Assembly: GCA_016926135.1 (NCBI GenBank)
Contig: JAFGPH010000041.1
Coordinates: 1 to 18,815 of the forward strand
Source: Deltaproteobacteria bacterium
GTDB taxonomy: Bacteria > Desulfobacterota > DSM-4660 > Desulfatiglandales > HGW-15
Direction: 5' to 3'
Length of the DNA: 18,815 nt
Shown: piece after piece, positions 1 to 7,243 of the stretch
Layout of the letters: every line of letters starts with the position of its first letter
Numbering within the stretch: the stretch's first letter is position 1
The notes under the pieces: generated by a model
The model's database searches: none
The model's input: the letters and a program-made list of their open reading frames with translations, nothing else
What the model was told of the DNA's origin: nothing
Position numbers and translations under genes: made by a program

Positions 1-47
1 GAGATTGATGTCGTATTGGGCCAAAGCGTTCTCTATTCCTTCGTCAT

Positions 48-1229
48 TTACCTGCTATGGTGCCTGTCAAAATGCAGGTAGTTGCGCATGAAGTACCGGC
101 TTTCAAAGTCGTTGGGGTAGAAGAGGAAGTTGAGCAGGGGTGTCGCGTTCGCGATCCAGTCGTTGACATCGCCGATGAGCATGCGCGGGACATAGACCAG
201 ATCTCCGTCCGCAAGCCGTATGTTCTGGGAGAGGTCCGCCTTCTTGAGGAGGGCGTCCAGGTCGGCCATCATGACCAGCGGCCTCTTCCCCCTTTCATAT
301 CCCCTTACGATGAGGGTGTTCTCCTCCTTGGCGAGTCTGGTGTAGCTCCCGGCCAGGGCCAGCGCAGCCAGCAGATCCTGGGCCTCTTTGAGGGGGTATA
401 TGCCCTGGGCGTTGACCTCCCCCATGACATAGACCCTCTCCCCGTAAGTGGGCAATTCAGGCACATTGACCACGTCCCGGTCGTCAACGATGACATCCTG
501 CGCGTCATCGCCTTTCTCGACAATGTCGTAGAGGTTGATCGTGTAGGTCCGCCCGGCCCTGATGAGCTTGATGTTCTTGATGTCCGCATTGACCGTATAA
601 CCGCCCACCTGCGCAATCAGATCGGTAAGGGTGGTCTTCCCTTTGAGATAGATCCTGCCGCTGCCGGCCTGGCCGACGGTGGACGCACGGAGCAGGGCGA
701 GCTCCCCCATGACGGTGGCGGCCTTGCTCCGGAATTCCTTGACCAGGACATGTATTCTGGGCTTCCGGATGTACCCGGAGAGCCTGCTTGTCAGCAGGTC
801 GTCGATCTGGGTCGGCGTGAGCCCGGCCACCTCCAGGTTGTCGATGAAGGAGTAAGAGATCCGACCCCGGGTGTCCACGGTGACGGTGGTGGCGGTAACC
901 TTTTCCCCGATGTAGGAGTTGATCTCCAGCACATCCAGGGGACCCACGCGATACTCCGGAGTCCCTTCTACCTGCGTGAAGGTGAGGTTCTCTTTGACCC
1001 TGCTCATCCTCTCCAGGTCCGCCCTCCTCACCTCCCTGGGCGGTTGAGGCGGTCCCTCCAGTTCCCTGACCAGGGCAGGGTCATTGACAGGGGTTCCCTT
1101 GACGGCCGTGGAGGAGCAGGAGAGGAGACAGCAAACCGCTGTCACCAGGACGCAGAGCCCGACCAGGCGACAGATAAACGACCTCCCTGACGAGGTTTCC
1201 CCGCGACCCCTTTCAAAGCGGCTCCTCAC
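48..1229 (-). CDS. Wza-type polysaccharide export lipoprotein with SLBB domains
   Basis: This is probably an outer-membrane or periplasmic polysaccharide export protein of the Wza/KpsD/BexD family, forming part of the channel through which exopolysaccharide leaves the cell. The 393-aa product starts with a basic segment and a hydrophobic stretch (about residues 18-37) ending in LLSC, a plausible lipobox with Cys38 as the lipidated residue. A Poly_export domain follows at about 92-165 (it opens YRVGPLDVLEI), then two SLBB-like beta-grasp repeats at about 170-255 and 266-348 (the second has VYVMGEVNAQGIYPL). The GTG start overlaps the TGA of the upstream HD-GYP-like gene as GTGA, which implies translational coupling and fixes the start. 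It is the last gene of the operon inside the window. The family is clear; the exported polymer cannot be told. The C-terminal tail, rich in Phe, Tyr, Arg and His, is unassigned. Confidence 0.92.
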   Translation of the reverse strand: MRSRFERGRGETSSGRSFICRLVGLCVLVTAVCCLLSCSSTAVKGTPVNDPALVRELEGPPQPPREVRRADLERMSRVKENLTFTQVEGTPEYRVGPLDVLEINSYIGEKVTATTVTVDTRGRISYSFIDNLEVAGLTPTQIDDLLTSRLSGYIRKPRIHVLVKEFRSKAATVMGELALLRASTVGQAGSGRIYLKGKTTLTDLIAQVGGYTVNADIKNIKLIRAGRTYTINLYDIVEKGDDAQDVIVDDRDVVNVPELPTYGERVYVMGEVNAQGIYPLKEAQDLLAALALAGSYTRLAKEENTLIVRGYERGKRPLVMMADLDALLKKADLSQNIRLADGDLVYVPRMLIGDVNDWIANATPLLNFLFYPNDFESRYFMRNYLHFDRHHSR

Positions 1230-2284
1230 GGCGACTCACCCAGGGTCTTATCATCCACGCTCCCCACGATGTAGAGCAGCGGATTCTCCGCCAGCCTGAC
1301 CACGTCACCCCTTTCCACCCGGTTTCCCAGGCTGTCGTAAAGCAATTCCAGTGTGGGCCTCAGCGGCTGGTTCTTGTCGGTGGAGAGGACCCGCCCTACG
1401 GACTTGTTGTTCAGCTTCACAAGGCTGCCCACGGGGAACAGAGAGATCTGGCCGAGGAAAACCTTCAGGATCCTGGAGGGGAACAGGCCTCTCGTTTCCC
1501 CGATGATGAACTTGATCGCATCGGCCTGCACGAATTTCTCCCTGTAGGGCCGCTTCTTGATCATGGCAATATAGGTATCGATCAGGCCTATGACGGCGGC
1601 CAGTTCTGAAATATCCTGCCCCTTCAGTCCCCTCGGATAACCTGAACCATCCGCCCTCTCGTGCACCTGAAGGGCCACATCGGCAAGCCATTGGTACTTC
1701 TTTCCCATGCGGGAGAGAATCTGGGCGCTCACCTCGGGGTGGTTCTTGATGACGGCCAGTTCGAAATCCTCCAGTCTCCCCTTCTTGTTCAGGATGTTCT
1801 CCGGGATCTTGTACATCCCCACGTTCTCCAGGAAGGCCGCAAGCCCCAACTGGAGGAGTCTCCTGGTGTCATAATCCAACCCCTTCCCGATCTTGAGGGA
1901 GGCAAAGGTGACATCCACGGTGTGCACCATCATCTCCTCGTAGTCGTCAGGGGCCGACACGGCATAGTCGTACATCGCATCCAGAAGGTCTTTCTCGATC
2001 AGGTAATGGAGGTCCGAGAGAATCGGAGACGGACTGATCCCCTGGTCCTTTTTGACCCTCTCCCGTATCTCCATGGCCCTTTCGAGAAACTTCTCATAAT
2101 ACGCGACCGTCTCTATGTTCGGGCGCTCCTCCACACCCACATCCGGAAGGCCTTTCTCCGTCCTGACCTTCAACATCTGGGAGTCACTCAGCCAGAGCTT
2201 GTCGTCCTGGGCCGGGCCTTCTGAAGTGCCCTCCTTGTCGAGGGATTTCCCCCGTATTCCAATGATATCAGAAAAGCGCACCAT
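1226..2284 (-). CDS. Degenerate HD-GYP domain protein
   Basis: HD-GYP proteins are metal-dependent phosphodiesterases that normally hydrolyse cyclic di-GMP. Numbered from the ATG at 2284 (352 aa), the central part at about residues 115-260 follows the HD-GYP pattern: first His121 (VHTVDV), a helix ending IPENILNKKG, His182 (KNHP), HERADGSGYPRGL with the GYP signature at 215-217, and Asp236 (LIDTYIAMIKKRPYR). The defining HD pair, usually within LHDIGK, is replaced by Glu-Asn (AFLENVGMYKIP, residues 153-154), and the first His of the HHE motif is Val. The protein is therefore probably catalytically dead or altered, possibly a c-di-GMP effector or scaffold. About 110 N-terminal residues are unassigned, and the C-terminal 90 residues resemble the beta-rich tail seen in some HD-GYP proteins. 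An in-frame TTG at 2302 is an alternative start. The gene overlaps the upstream ATPase gene by 17 nt and the downstream export gene by 4 nt. Confidence 0.85.
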   Translation of the reverse strand: MVRFSDIIGIRGKSLDKEGTSEGPAQDDKLWLSDSQMLKVRTEKGLPDVGVEERPNIETVAYYEKFLERAMEIRERVKKDQGISPSPILSDLHYLIEKDLLDAMYDYAVSAPDDYEEMMVHTVDVTFASLKIGKGLDYDTRRLLQLGLAAFLENVGMYKIPENILNKKGRLEDFELAVIKNHPEVSAQILSRMGKKYQWLADVALQVHERADGSGYPRGLKGQDISELAAVIGLIDTYIAMIKKRPYREKFVQADAIKFIIGETRGLFPSRILKVFLGQISLFPVGSLVKLNNKSVGRVLSTDKNQPLRPTLELLYDSLGNRVERGDVVRLAENPLLYIVGSVDDKTLGESP

Positions 2285-3068
2285 CTCGTATGATACTCTC
2301 AATGATGTCCGAACGGATCGCCTTTTCGTTCTTGCTGAATCCGATCAGGAGGGAAAGGTCGCAGAGGTTGTTGACCTTTCTGGGGACCCCTTTGGTGTTA
2401 TCGTATATCCTCTCCACTGCATCCTTGCTGAAGAGGTTCTCATTCCTGCCGGCCTTCTTCTGTCGGAACAGGATATAGCGCGCCGTATCGTTGTAATCAA
2501 AAGGCGCCAGGTGATACTGGATGGCGATCCTTTGCTCAAGTTGTTCAATGGCCCTGATCTTCTCGCGCAATTCCGGCTGGCCCAGGAGGATGATGGTGAT
2601 GAGAAAGCGGTCGTTCAACTGGAAGTTGAGCAGGAGCCGGATCTCCTCCAGGGTGCCCTGGCCCAGCAACTGGGCCTCGTCCACCATGAGAAGGGTCTCC
2701 CGGTTGGCCTTCATGTTTTCGATCATCTTGTCGTTCAGCAACCTGAGGCATTTCACCTTTGTCTCAGGGACCTCGTTGATGCCGAATTGATATAGAACCT
2801 CCTGCAGGAATTCCACGGGTTCCAGTTTCGGGTTGATGACGAGGCCTATGTCGAATCGGTCCCCTGAGAGTTCCTGCACGCAGACCTTCGTCAGGGTCGT
2901 CTTGCCGCACCCGATATCCCCGGAAAGCATGGCACCCCCTTTTCTCATCTTTGCGGCGTAGAGGAGACGGGTAAGGGCCTCTTCATGAGATTTGGAGAGA
3001 TAGAAGAATCTCGGATCTGGAACGTTTTCAAATGGGAATTCTTTGAAGCCCCAGTATTCGAGGTACAT
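2268..3068 (-). CDS. ExeA/GspA-like AAA ATPase of a polysaccharide (XrtA-type) locus
   Basis: The 266-aa product is an ExeA-family AAA ATPase, close in form to the ATPases found beside exosortase A (XrtA) and exopolysaccharide genes. The N-terminus MYLEYWGFKEFPFENVPDPR is typical of the family. Walker A is GDIGCGKT at 50-57 and Walker B is LLMVDEAQ at 126-133. A sensor-like stretch (TIILLGQPELREKI) and a C-terminal lid region with KGVPRKVNNLCDLSLL follow. No signal peptide, membrane segment or C-terminal peptidoglycan-binding domain is visible, so it is a cytoplasmic ATPase shorter than classical ExeA. It is the first gene of the operon, behind the promoter at 3100-3127, and its end overlaps the start of the HD-GYP-like gene. 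It probably energises or regulates assembly of the polysaccharide machinery; no exosortase gene lies in the window, so the XrtA link is inference. Confidence 0.9.
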   Translation of the reverse strand: MYLEYWGFKEFPFENVPDPRFFYLSKSHEEALTRLLYAAKMRKGGAMLSGDIGCGKTTLTKVCVQELSGDRFDIGLVINPKLEPVEFLQEVLYQFGINEVPETKVKCLRLLNDKMIENMKANRETLLMVDEAQLLGQGTLEEIRLLLNFQLNDRFLITIILLGQPELREKIRAIEQLEQRIAIQYHLAPFDYNDTARYILFRQKKAGRNENLFSKDAVERIYDNTKGVPRKVNNLCDLSLLIGFSKNEKAIRSDIIESIIRDGALF

Positions 3069-3099
3069 AGAATATCCAGCCCTTGTTGATTTATCTCAA

Positions 3100-3127
3100 A
3101 TTATGCATAAAAGAATGTATTTGTCAA
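3100..3127 (-). promoter_or_regulatory. Sigma70-type promoter of the ExeA/HD-GYP/export operon
   Basis: On the minus strand a perfect -35 box TTGACA (3127-3122) is followed after 16 nt by CATAAT (3105-3100), five of six matches to the -10 consensus. The surrounding 100 bases are strikingly AT-rich against GC-rich neighbours. Transcription would start near 3093, leaving a leader of about 25 nt before the ATG at 3068. Confidence 0.65.
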
Positions 3128-3195
3128 TATATGTATTAAAAGTGCCTAAAAATTATCTATACTTTTATGTGTGCGACCCTCACTTCAGCCGCCTG

Positions 3196-3537
3196 CTACC
3201 GCACCGGTGATGCGACAACCAGGATGTACAGATCCTGCTCCCCCGAATTCGTCAGGCTGTGCACAGAACCGGTAGGGACCCATATGGCTTCCCCTATGGT
3301 GACGTGCCTGGTCTCCCCGTCCACCGTCATCTCACCTTCGCCACTGTAGATGAAATAGATTTCTTCCATGGGATCAGCGTGGGGCTCGATCGTCTTTCCT
3401 TGCGCCAGCATGGCAATCGCCAGGAAACCGATTTCCCGCAGGACCCGCTGATCCAGAATCATCTGCGCTATGGCCCCCCCATGGGCGATATAGGTGGTTT
3501 CCAGAACCTCCTTGTCCGTCAGACTCCTTACAATCAT
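3196..3537 (-). CDS. Small single-domain cupin protein
   Basis: The 113-aa product is a single cupin beta-barrel. Cupin motif 1 is seen as IEPHADPMEEIYFIYSGEG, with HxH reduced to His-Ala-Asp but the downstream Glu and Gly kept. Motif 2, GEAIWVPTGSVHSLTN, fits G(X)5PxG(X)2H(X)3N exactly. Such proteins usually bind a metal and act as small dioxygenases, isomerases or ligand sensors; the substrate cannot be read from the sequence. The start is well supported by AAGGAG (3547-3542) five nt before the ATG. It is a single-gene unit with its own AT-rich upstream region containing a perfect dyad at 3599-3624. The missing second His of motif 1 may change metal binding. Confidence 0.85.
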   Translation of the reverse strand: MIVRSLTDKEVLETTYIAHGGAIAQMILDQRVLREIGFLAIAMLAQGKTIEPHADPMEEIYFIYSGEGEMTVDGETRHVTIGEAIWVPTGSVHSLTNSGEQDLYILVVASPVR

Positions 3538-3598
3538 GCGTCTCCTTCCCGGGTGATCGGCCCTCTTTAACCTTGATTTCTCTATAATTTATAGCATA

Positions 3599-3624
3599 AT
3601 TGAAAGGATTCAAGCACTTTCAAT
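3599..3624. promoter_or_regulatory. Perfect 8-bp dyad upstream of the cupin gene (possible operator)
   Basis: ATTGAAAG at 3599-3606 and CTTTCAAT at 3617-3624 form a perfect inverted repeat with a 10-nt spacer. It lies next to the AT-rich block at 3581-3600, whose minus strand offers -10-like sequences (TATGCT, TATAAA). The half-sites are 18 bp apart centre to centre, and each carries TTGAAA-like sequence, so the dyad may overlap a -35 region. Binding by a dimeric regulator is inference. Confidence 0.4.
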
Positions 3625-3719
3625 CCGGCAGACCCCTCTTTCCGGCATTTCATGACCACAGCCCGTATTCGGGTGAGGGAAGGGAGTTTTCATCATGGCT
3701 TCGGAAAAAACCCAGACCG

Positions 3720-3816
3720 ATCATGGTTCGATATCCTTCGATGCCTCAGGACAGGCTGAACCATGATGGGGAAGTCCGTTCGTCCTGAGATATCGAAGGA
3801 TGAACAGGGCGAACGG
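3720..3816. repeat. REP-like inverted pair
   Basis: Two palindromic units lie in opposite orientation. Unit 1 (3720-3767) has perfect 10-bp outer arms ATCATGGTTC and GAACCATGAT. Unit 2 (3776-3816) has perfect 7-bp arms CCGTTCG and CGAACGG. The core of unit 2, TCCTGAGATATCGAAGGAT, matches the reverse complement of unit 1 (TCCTGAGGCATCGAAGGAT) at 17 of 19 positions. Paired, oppositely oriented intergenic palindromes are the layout of REP/BIME elements. The pair sits 52 nt upstream of the formyltransferase start, so it may fold in that gene's leader. Confidence 0.65.
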
Positions 3817-3868
3817 GCCTTTTCGCGAGGGCATCCAAACTTGACAACAACCCAAGAGGCGCCAAACC

Positions 3869-4675
3869 ATGCACCCCGTCCCCCTCTTTGACCCGGACAA
3901 GGTCGGCCGCCCCATGAGGGTGGCCGCCTTCATGTCCGGATCGGGAACCAATATTGTCAGGCTGATCGAGCTGGAGAAGATCTTGCGGGCAAAGGAGGGT
4001 ACCCCTCCCTTCGAGGTGGCCTTCATCTTCAGCGACCGCTCGGACGGCACCTGCCACGGAGAGAAGATCGCCTGCGAACGGGCGATCCCATACATCAGCC
4101 TCGACATCCGGACCTTCCATCGACTCAGGGGATTGAAGCGAAATGTGGCCGTCCCCGAAGGTCTTCATGCAAGAAGAGAATTCGATAAGACCCCGGCGAC
4201 CCTGATCCGGAGTTTTGACATCGATGTGGTCGCCCTGGGAGGCTATATGAGTTACACCACGATAGAGAGATGTATCAACGTGCATCCCGCAGACCTTTCG
4301 ATCCTGACTTCAGACGGCAAGAGGAGGTACGTGGGGGATCATGCCGTTCTGGACGCCATAGCCGCGGGAGAGACATCGCTTCGATCCTCCACCATCTGGA
4401 CCGATCAGGGCGTGGATACGGGTCCGGTTCTCATGATCTCCAAACCACTCCCCGTGGAGCTTCCCTTGCCCCTGGACGACCTCCGCAGAAACAGGGAGAG
4501 GCTCATCCGCGTCTCCGAGGAGCACCAGGCCCGGCTGAAGGAAACAGGGGACTGGAAGATCTTTCCCCGGACCGTGGAGATGATTGCACGGGGCCGTTTC
4601 GCCCTCGACCCCATGGGCATGGTCTATGTGGACGGCCTGCCCGTGCCCGCCGGGTACAGGGAAGACGGGGAATGA
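3869..4675 (+). CDS. PurN-like formyltransferase family protein
   Basis: The 268-aa product has the formyltransferase fold of phosphoribosylglycinamide formyltransferase (PurN), which transfers the formyl group of 10-formyl-THF to GAR in purine synthesis. Visible hallmarks are the phosphate-binding loop FMSGSGTN (21-28), ALGGYM (122-127), NVHP with Asn137 and His139 in the catalytic positions, and TDQGVDTGPV with Asp183 matching the catalytic Asp. It differs from housekeeping PurN (about 200-215 aa): there are some 15 extra N-terminal residues, an insertion after the phosphate loop, SILTSDGKRRYVGDHAV where PurN has its PGLHTHR-type loop, and a C-terminal extension of about 50 residues. Met16 is an alternative start. 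It stands alone, convergent with the SPOR gene 18 nt away. It is probably an active formyltransferase; GAR as substrate is not certain. Confidence 0.8.
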   Translation: MHPVPLFDPDKVGRPMRVAAFMSGSGTNIVRLIELEKILRAKEGTPPFEVAFIFSDRSDGTCHGEKIACERAIPYISLDIRTFHRLRGLKRNVAVPEGLHARREFDKTPATLIRSFDIDVVALGGYMSYTTIERCINVHPADLSILTSDGKRRYVGDHAVLDAIAAGETSLRSSTIWTDQGVDTGPVLMISKPLPVELPLPLDDLRRNRERLIRVSEEHQARLKETGDWKIFPRTVEMIARGRFALDPMGMVYVDGLPVPAGYREDGE

Positions 4676-4693
4676 TGATCCAGCCGTGGACCG

Positions 4694-5449
4694 TTACGGG
4701 GCTTTCTCCTGCGGCGCTGTCGCGGATGAGGATTCCCTCTGGAAACCTATAGGCTTGAAGTAGGTGATCAGGCCCTTTTCCCTGAGCCGTGTTCCCGCCC
4801 TTCGGGCCTCTTTCTCGGTTCTGAATTCCCCTATGTAAACGCGGAACCACTTCTCTCCGGAGATCTCCTCCTCCACAAAAAAGGCCTTTTGGCCGTGCTG
4901 CACCAGCTCTCTCACCGTCTTTTCCGCGTTCTCCTTCTCCTTGAATGATCCGGTGTGGAGATAGTGAAGACCGGCGGGAGTCCGTGCGCGGCTTGTCGCA
5001 GAGGGTCGGAGACCTTCCTCGCCTTTTTGCGGGACGGCCTCCGGCGGGCCGGTGCCGGAAGGGACCGGAGGGCTCGCCTTTCTGGTGGGCGGCGCCTTTG
5101 ATCCTTCGCCGAGGGGCCTTACGGCAAAGTCCAATATGAGCCCAAGGGACTTTAGGGTCCTGGCTTCCTTCTCCGCCTCGGCCCTGGAACTGAATCTCTC
5201 CACATACACCCGGTACCACCGTCCTCTTCCCTTGACATCCTCCAGTCTGTAGAAGGCGTTGTGGCCCATCCTCGTCATCTCTTCCACTGTTTTCTCTGCG
5301 GTCGCCTTTTCTTTGGTCGCAGCGATCTGGATGGAGTAAAGGGTCTCACCAGAGGCCGCGCCCTGAAACCATGTAGCCAGGACCAGCAAGCTCATCCCTG
5401 CCATGAGGGAGACAAGAGAGAGCCTGGTTCGTGATTCCAAGGGTTTCAT
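4694..5449 (-). CDS. Exported protein with two SPOR domains
   Basis: The 251-aa product has an N-terminal hydrophobic segment (about residues 10-30, ending WFQGAASG) that is a signal peptide or membrane anchor. Two SPOR repeats follow, at about 36-112 (YSIQIAATKEKATAEKTVEEM) and 160-235 (HYLHTGSFKEKENAEKTVREL), joined by a linker of about 45 residues rich in Pro, Ser and Gly. SPOR domains bind denuded peptidoglycan glycan strands, often at division sites, so the protein probably acts in the periplasm on the wall. The last 15 residues look disordered. It is the last gene of the dapL operon, 16 nt after the cyclic-nucleotide-binding gene, with GGAGGG ahead of the ATG. Confidence 0.85.
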   Translation of the reverse strand: MKPLESRTRLSLVSLMAGMSLLVLATWFQGAASGETLYSIQIAATKEKATAEKTVEEMTRMGHNAFYRLEDVKGRGRWYRVYVERFSSRAEAEKEARTLKSLGLILDFAVRPLGEGSKAPPTRKASPPVPSGTGPPEAVPQKGEEGLRPSATSRARTPAGLHYLHTGSFKEKENAEKTVRELVQHGQKAFFVEEEISGEKWFRVYIGEFRTEKEARRAGTRLREKGLITYFKPIGFQRESSSATAPQEKAP

Positions 5450-5465
5450 TGACCCGCCCTCCGGC

Positions 5466-5993
5466 CTACAGGCCCTTGCCCCCGGCCCTGAGCTTTTGGA
5501 GTTCCGCCTTCAACACGGCGTTCTCATCCATGGCCCTCAAGAGTCTTTCATCGGCCAGCCTCAGGCGGTTTGCCAGGATCTGGGAGAACACCTGATAAAG
5601 GACGCAATGGAATGCAACCCGGTCATGACCCGCCAGCCTGTCCATGTAGGACGCATCGATACCCAGGCAGACCGTCTCCCGGATTGCGATGATCGTGGCC
5701 GATCGAGGCGAGCCGTCGATGATGCCCATCTCCCCGAAGATATCCCCGCGGTCCCTCAGAACCCCGAGGGTTTCCCCTCTCTTGCGGATGGAGACCTCCC
5801 CGGCAATGATGAAGTAGATCCAGTTGTCGTACTGTCCCTCCTCAATGATCACTTCACCCGGCTGGTATTTCGTCATCCTGCTCAGGGACAGGATCCCTTG
5901 GATGTCCTTCTCCTCGAAATGCTTGAGCGTGGGAAGGCTTCGGAGCCTTTGAAGGATCTCCTGGTTGTCCTTCAGATACCCCATGTCACTCAT
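5466..5993 (-). CDS. Cyclic-nucleotide-binding domain protein without a DNA-binding domain
   Basis: The 175-aa product carries one CAP-type cyclic-nucleotide-binding domain at about residues 18-135. The phosphate-binding cassette reads FGEMGIIDGSPRSAT at 86-100, keeping the Glu and Arg that contact cyclic nucleotide in CRP. The beta-roll is visible in YQPGEVIIEEGQ and YFIIAGEVSIRKRGE. After the C-helix (VLYQVFSQILANRLRLADERLL) there is only a short coiled-coil-like tail, with no helix-turn-helix, kinase or channel, so it is unlikely to regulate transcription alone. It lies 23 nt after dapL and 16 nt before the SPOR gene, with AGGGAG seven nt ahead of its ATG. It may be a ligand sensor working through a protein partner. 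Confidence 0.85.
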   Translation of the reverse strand: MSDMGYLKDNQEILQRLRSLPTLKHFEEKDIQGILSLSRMTKYQPGEVIIEEGQYDNWIYFIIAGEVSIRKRGETLGVLRDRGDIFGEMGIIDGSPRSATIIAIRETVCLGIDASYMDRLAGHDRVAFHCVLYQVFSQILANRLRLADERLLRAMDENAVLKAELQKLRAGGKGL

Positions 5994-6016
5994 GATTTCA
6001 CTCCCTTAGCCGCCTG

Positions 6017-7243
6017 TCACCAGAGCCGTGCCTCCCTGATCCTCTGCATAGCCATCTGAACGTTTTCCGGGCTGTTGAACGCACTGATCCGGATATGCCC
6101 TTCCCCACATCTCCCGAACCCGGCGCCGGGTGTGCAGACCACCCCGGCCCTGGTCAGCAGTCGATCAAAGACCTCCCACGAATCCTCCCGCACATCCACC
6201 CAGATATACGGGGAGTTCTCCCCACCCGTGCACTGAAAGCCCAGGGCGGTCATATCCCTTCTGATCATTTCCGCATTCCTCAGGTAGAAATCCGACAGGT
6301 CCCGGACCTGGGCCTTGCCTTCTTCGCTGTAAACGGCCTCCGCGGCGCGCTGGACCGGGTAGGACACACCGTTGAACTTCGTTGTGTGGCGGCGGTTCCA
6401 GAGGGGGCGGAGGAGGTGCTGTTCATTTCTGGCCGAGTAAGCGCGGCAGGTCTTGGGGACCACGGTGAAGGCGCACCGCGTGCCCGTGAACCCCGCCGTC
6501 TTTGAGAAACTCCTGAACTCGATGGCCACCTCGCAGGCCCCCTCGATCTCATAGATGGATCTGGGCAGACTCTCGCCCCGAATGAATGCCTCGTAGGCCG
6601 CATCGTAGAGGATGAGGGCCTTGTTTTCCCTGGCATAATCCACCCACTTCTTGAGCTGATCCTTCGAAATCGTGGATCCTGTGGGATTATTGGGAAAGCA
6701 GAGATAGATCAGGTCAACCGCCTCGGCCGGAAGCTCGGGAATGTATCCGTTCTCCCTCGTGCTATCGAGATAGACGATCCTTTCATAGCGACCTGCGTGA
6801 AAAGCGCCGGCCCTTCCGGCCATCACGTTGGTGTCCAGGTAGACCGGATAGACGGGATCGGGAATTCCCACCTTGATTTCCGTGGAGAAGAGCTCCTGAA
6901 TGTTCCCTGTATCGCATTTTGCCCCGTCGCTGATGAAAATTTCCTCCGGAGTGATCTCGACACCCCGCTTCTGGAAGTCTTCGACCGCGATCTTCTCCCT
7001 CAGGAAGGCATATCCCTGCTCAGGTCCGTAGCCGCGAAAGGTGCCTTCATGGGCCATATCATCGACGGCCTTGTGAAAGGCGTCGATGCAGGCCCGGGGA
7101 AGAGGCCTGGTCACGTCGCCGATGCCCAACCGGATGATCTCCCGGTCAGGATGCTCCTGCTGGAAGGCGGAGACGCGTTTGGCGATCTCCGAAAACAGAT
7201 AGGAAGGCTGAATCTTGAAGTAGTTCTCATTGATCCGGATCAC
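6017..7243 (-). CDS. dapL: LL-diaminopimelate aminotransferase
   Basis: DapL converts tetrahydrodipicolinate straight to LL-2,6-diaminopimelate using glutamate, a short cut in lysine and peptidoglycan synthesis. The 408-aa product has the expected family length. From the GTG start it begins (M)[19 protein letters not shown], the usual DapL N-terminus. The fold-type I PLP signature is complete: [10 protein letters not shown] (106-114), FPNNPTG (183-189), YDAAYEAF (213-220), [14 protein letters not shown] with the PLP lysine at Lys248, and HIRISAFN (383-390). The reading frame stays open to 7363, but those 40 extra codons resemble no DapL, and GGGAGGG lies just ahead of the GTG at 7243, so I chose that start. 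It heads an operon with the cyclic-nucleotide-binding and SPOR genes. Confidence 0.95.
   Translation of the reverse strand: MIRINENYFKIQPSYLFSEIAKRVSAFQQEHPDREIIRLGIGDVTRPLPRACIDAFHKAVDDMAHEGTFRGYGPEQGYAFLREKIAVEDFQKRGVEITPEEIFISDGAKCDTGNIQELFSTEIKVGIPDPVYPVYLDTNVMAGRAGAFHAGRYERIVYLDSTRENGYIPELPAEAVDLIYLCFPNNPTGSTISKDQLKKWVDYARENKALILYDAAYEAFIRGESLPRSIYEIEGACEVAIEFRSFSKTAGFTGTRCAFTVVPKTCRAYSARNEQHLLRPLWNRRHTTKFNGVSYPVQRAAEAVYSEEGKAQVRDLSDFYLRNAEMIRRDMTALGFQCTGGENSPYIWVDVREDSWEVFDRLLTRAGVVCTPGAGFGRCGEGHIRISAFNSPENVQMAMQRIREARLW

Larger units (their letters stand above)
3538..3868. other. Gene-free divergent region between the cupin and formyltransferase genes
   Basis: This 331-nt region holds the cupin promoter area, the 8-bp dyad at 3599-3624 and the REP-like inverted pair at 3720-3816. 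The short reading frames crossing it show no family resemblance. I see no convincing sigma70 promoter for the plus-strand formyltransferase; its start is preceded by an AGAGG-like ribosome binding site at about 3851-3855. Confidence 0.6.

Noticed and set aside
57..1190. Plus-strand open frame of 377 codons opposite the export gene
   Set aside because: It is the antisense of a clear Wza-type gene, has no recognisable motif, and arises from GC-rich codon use.
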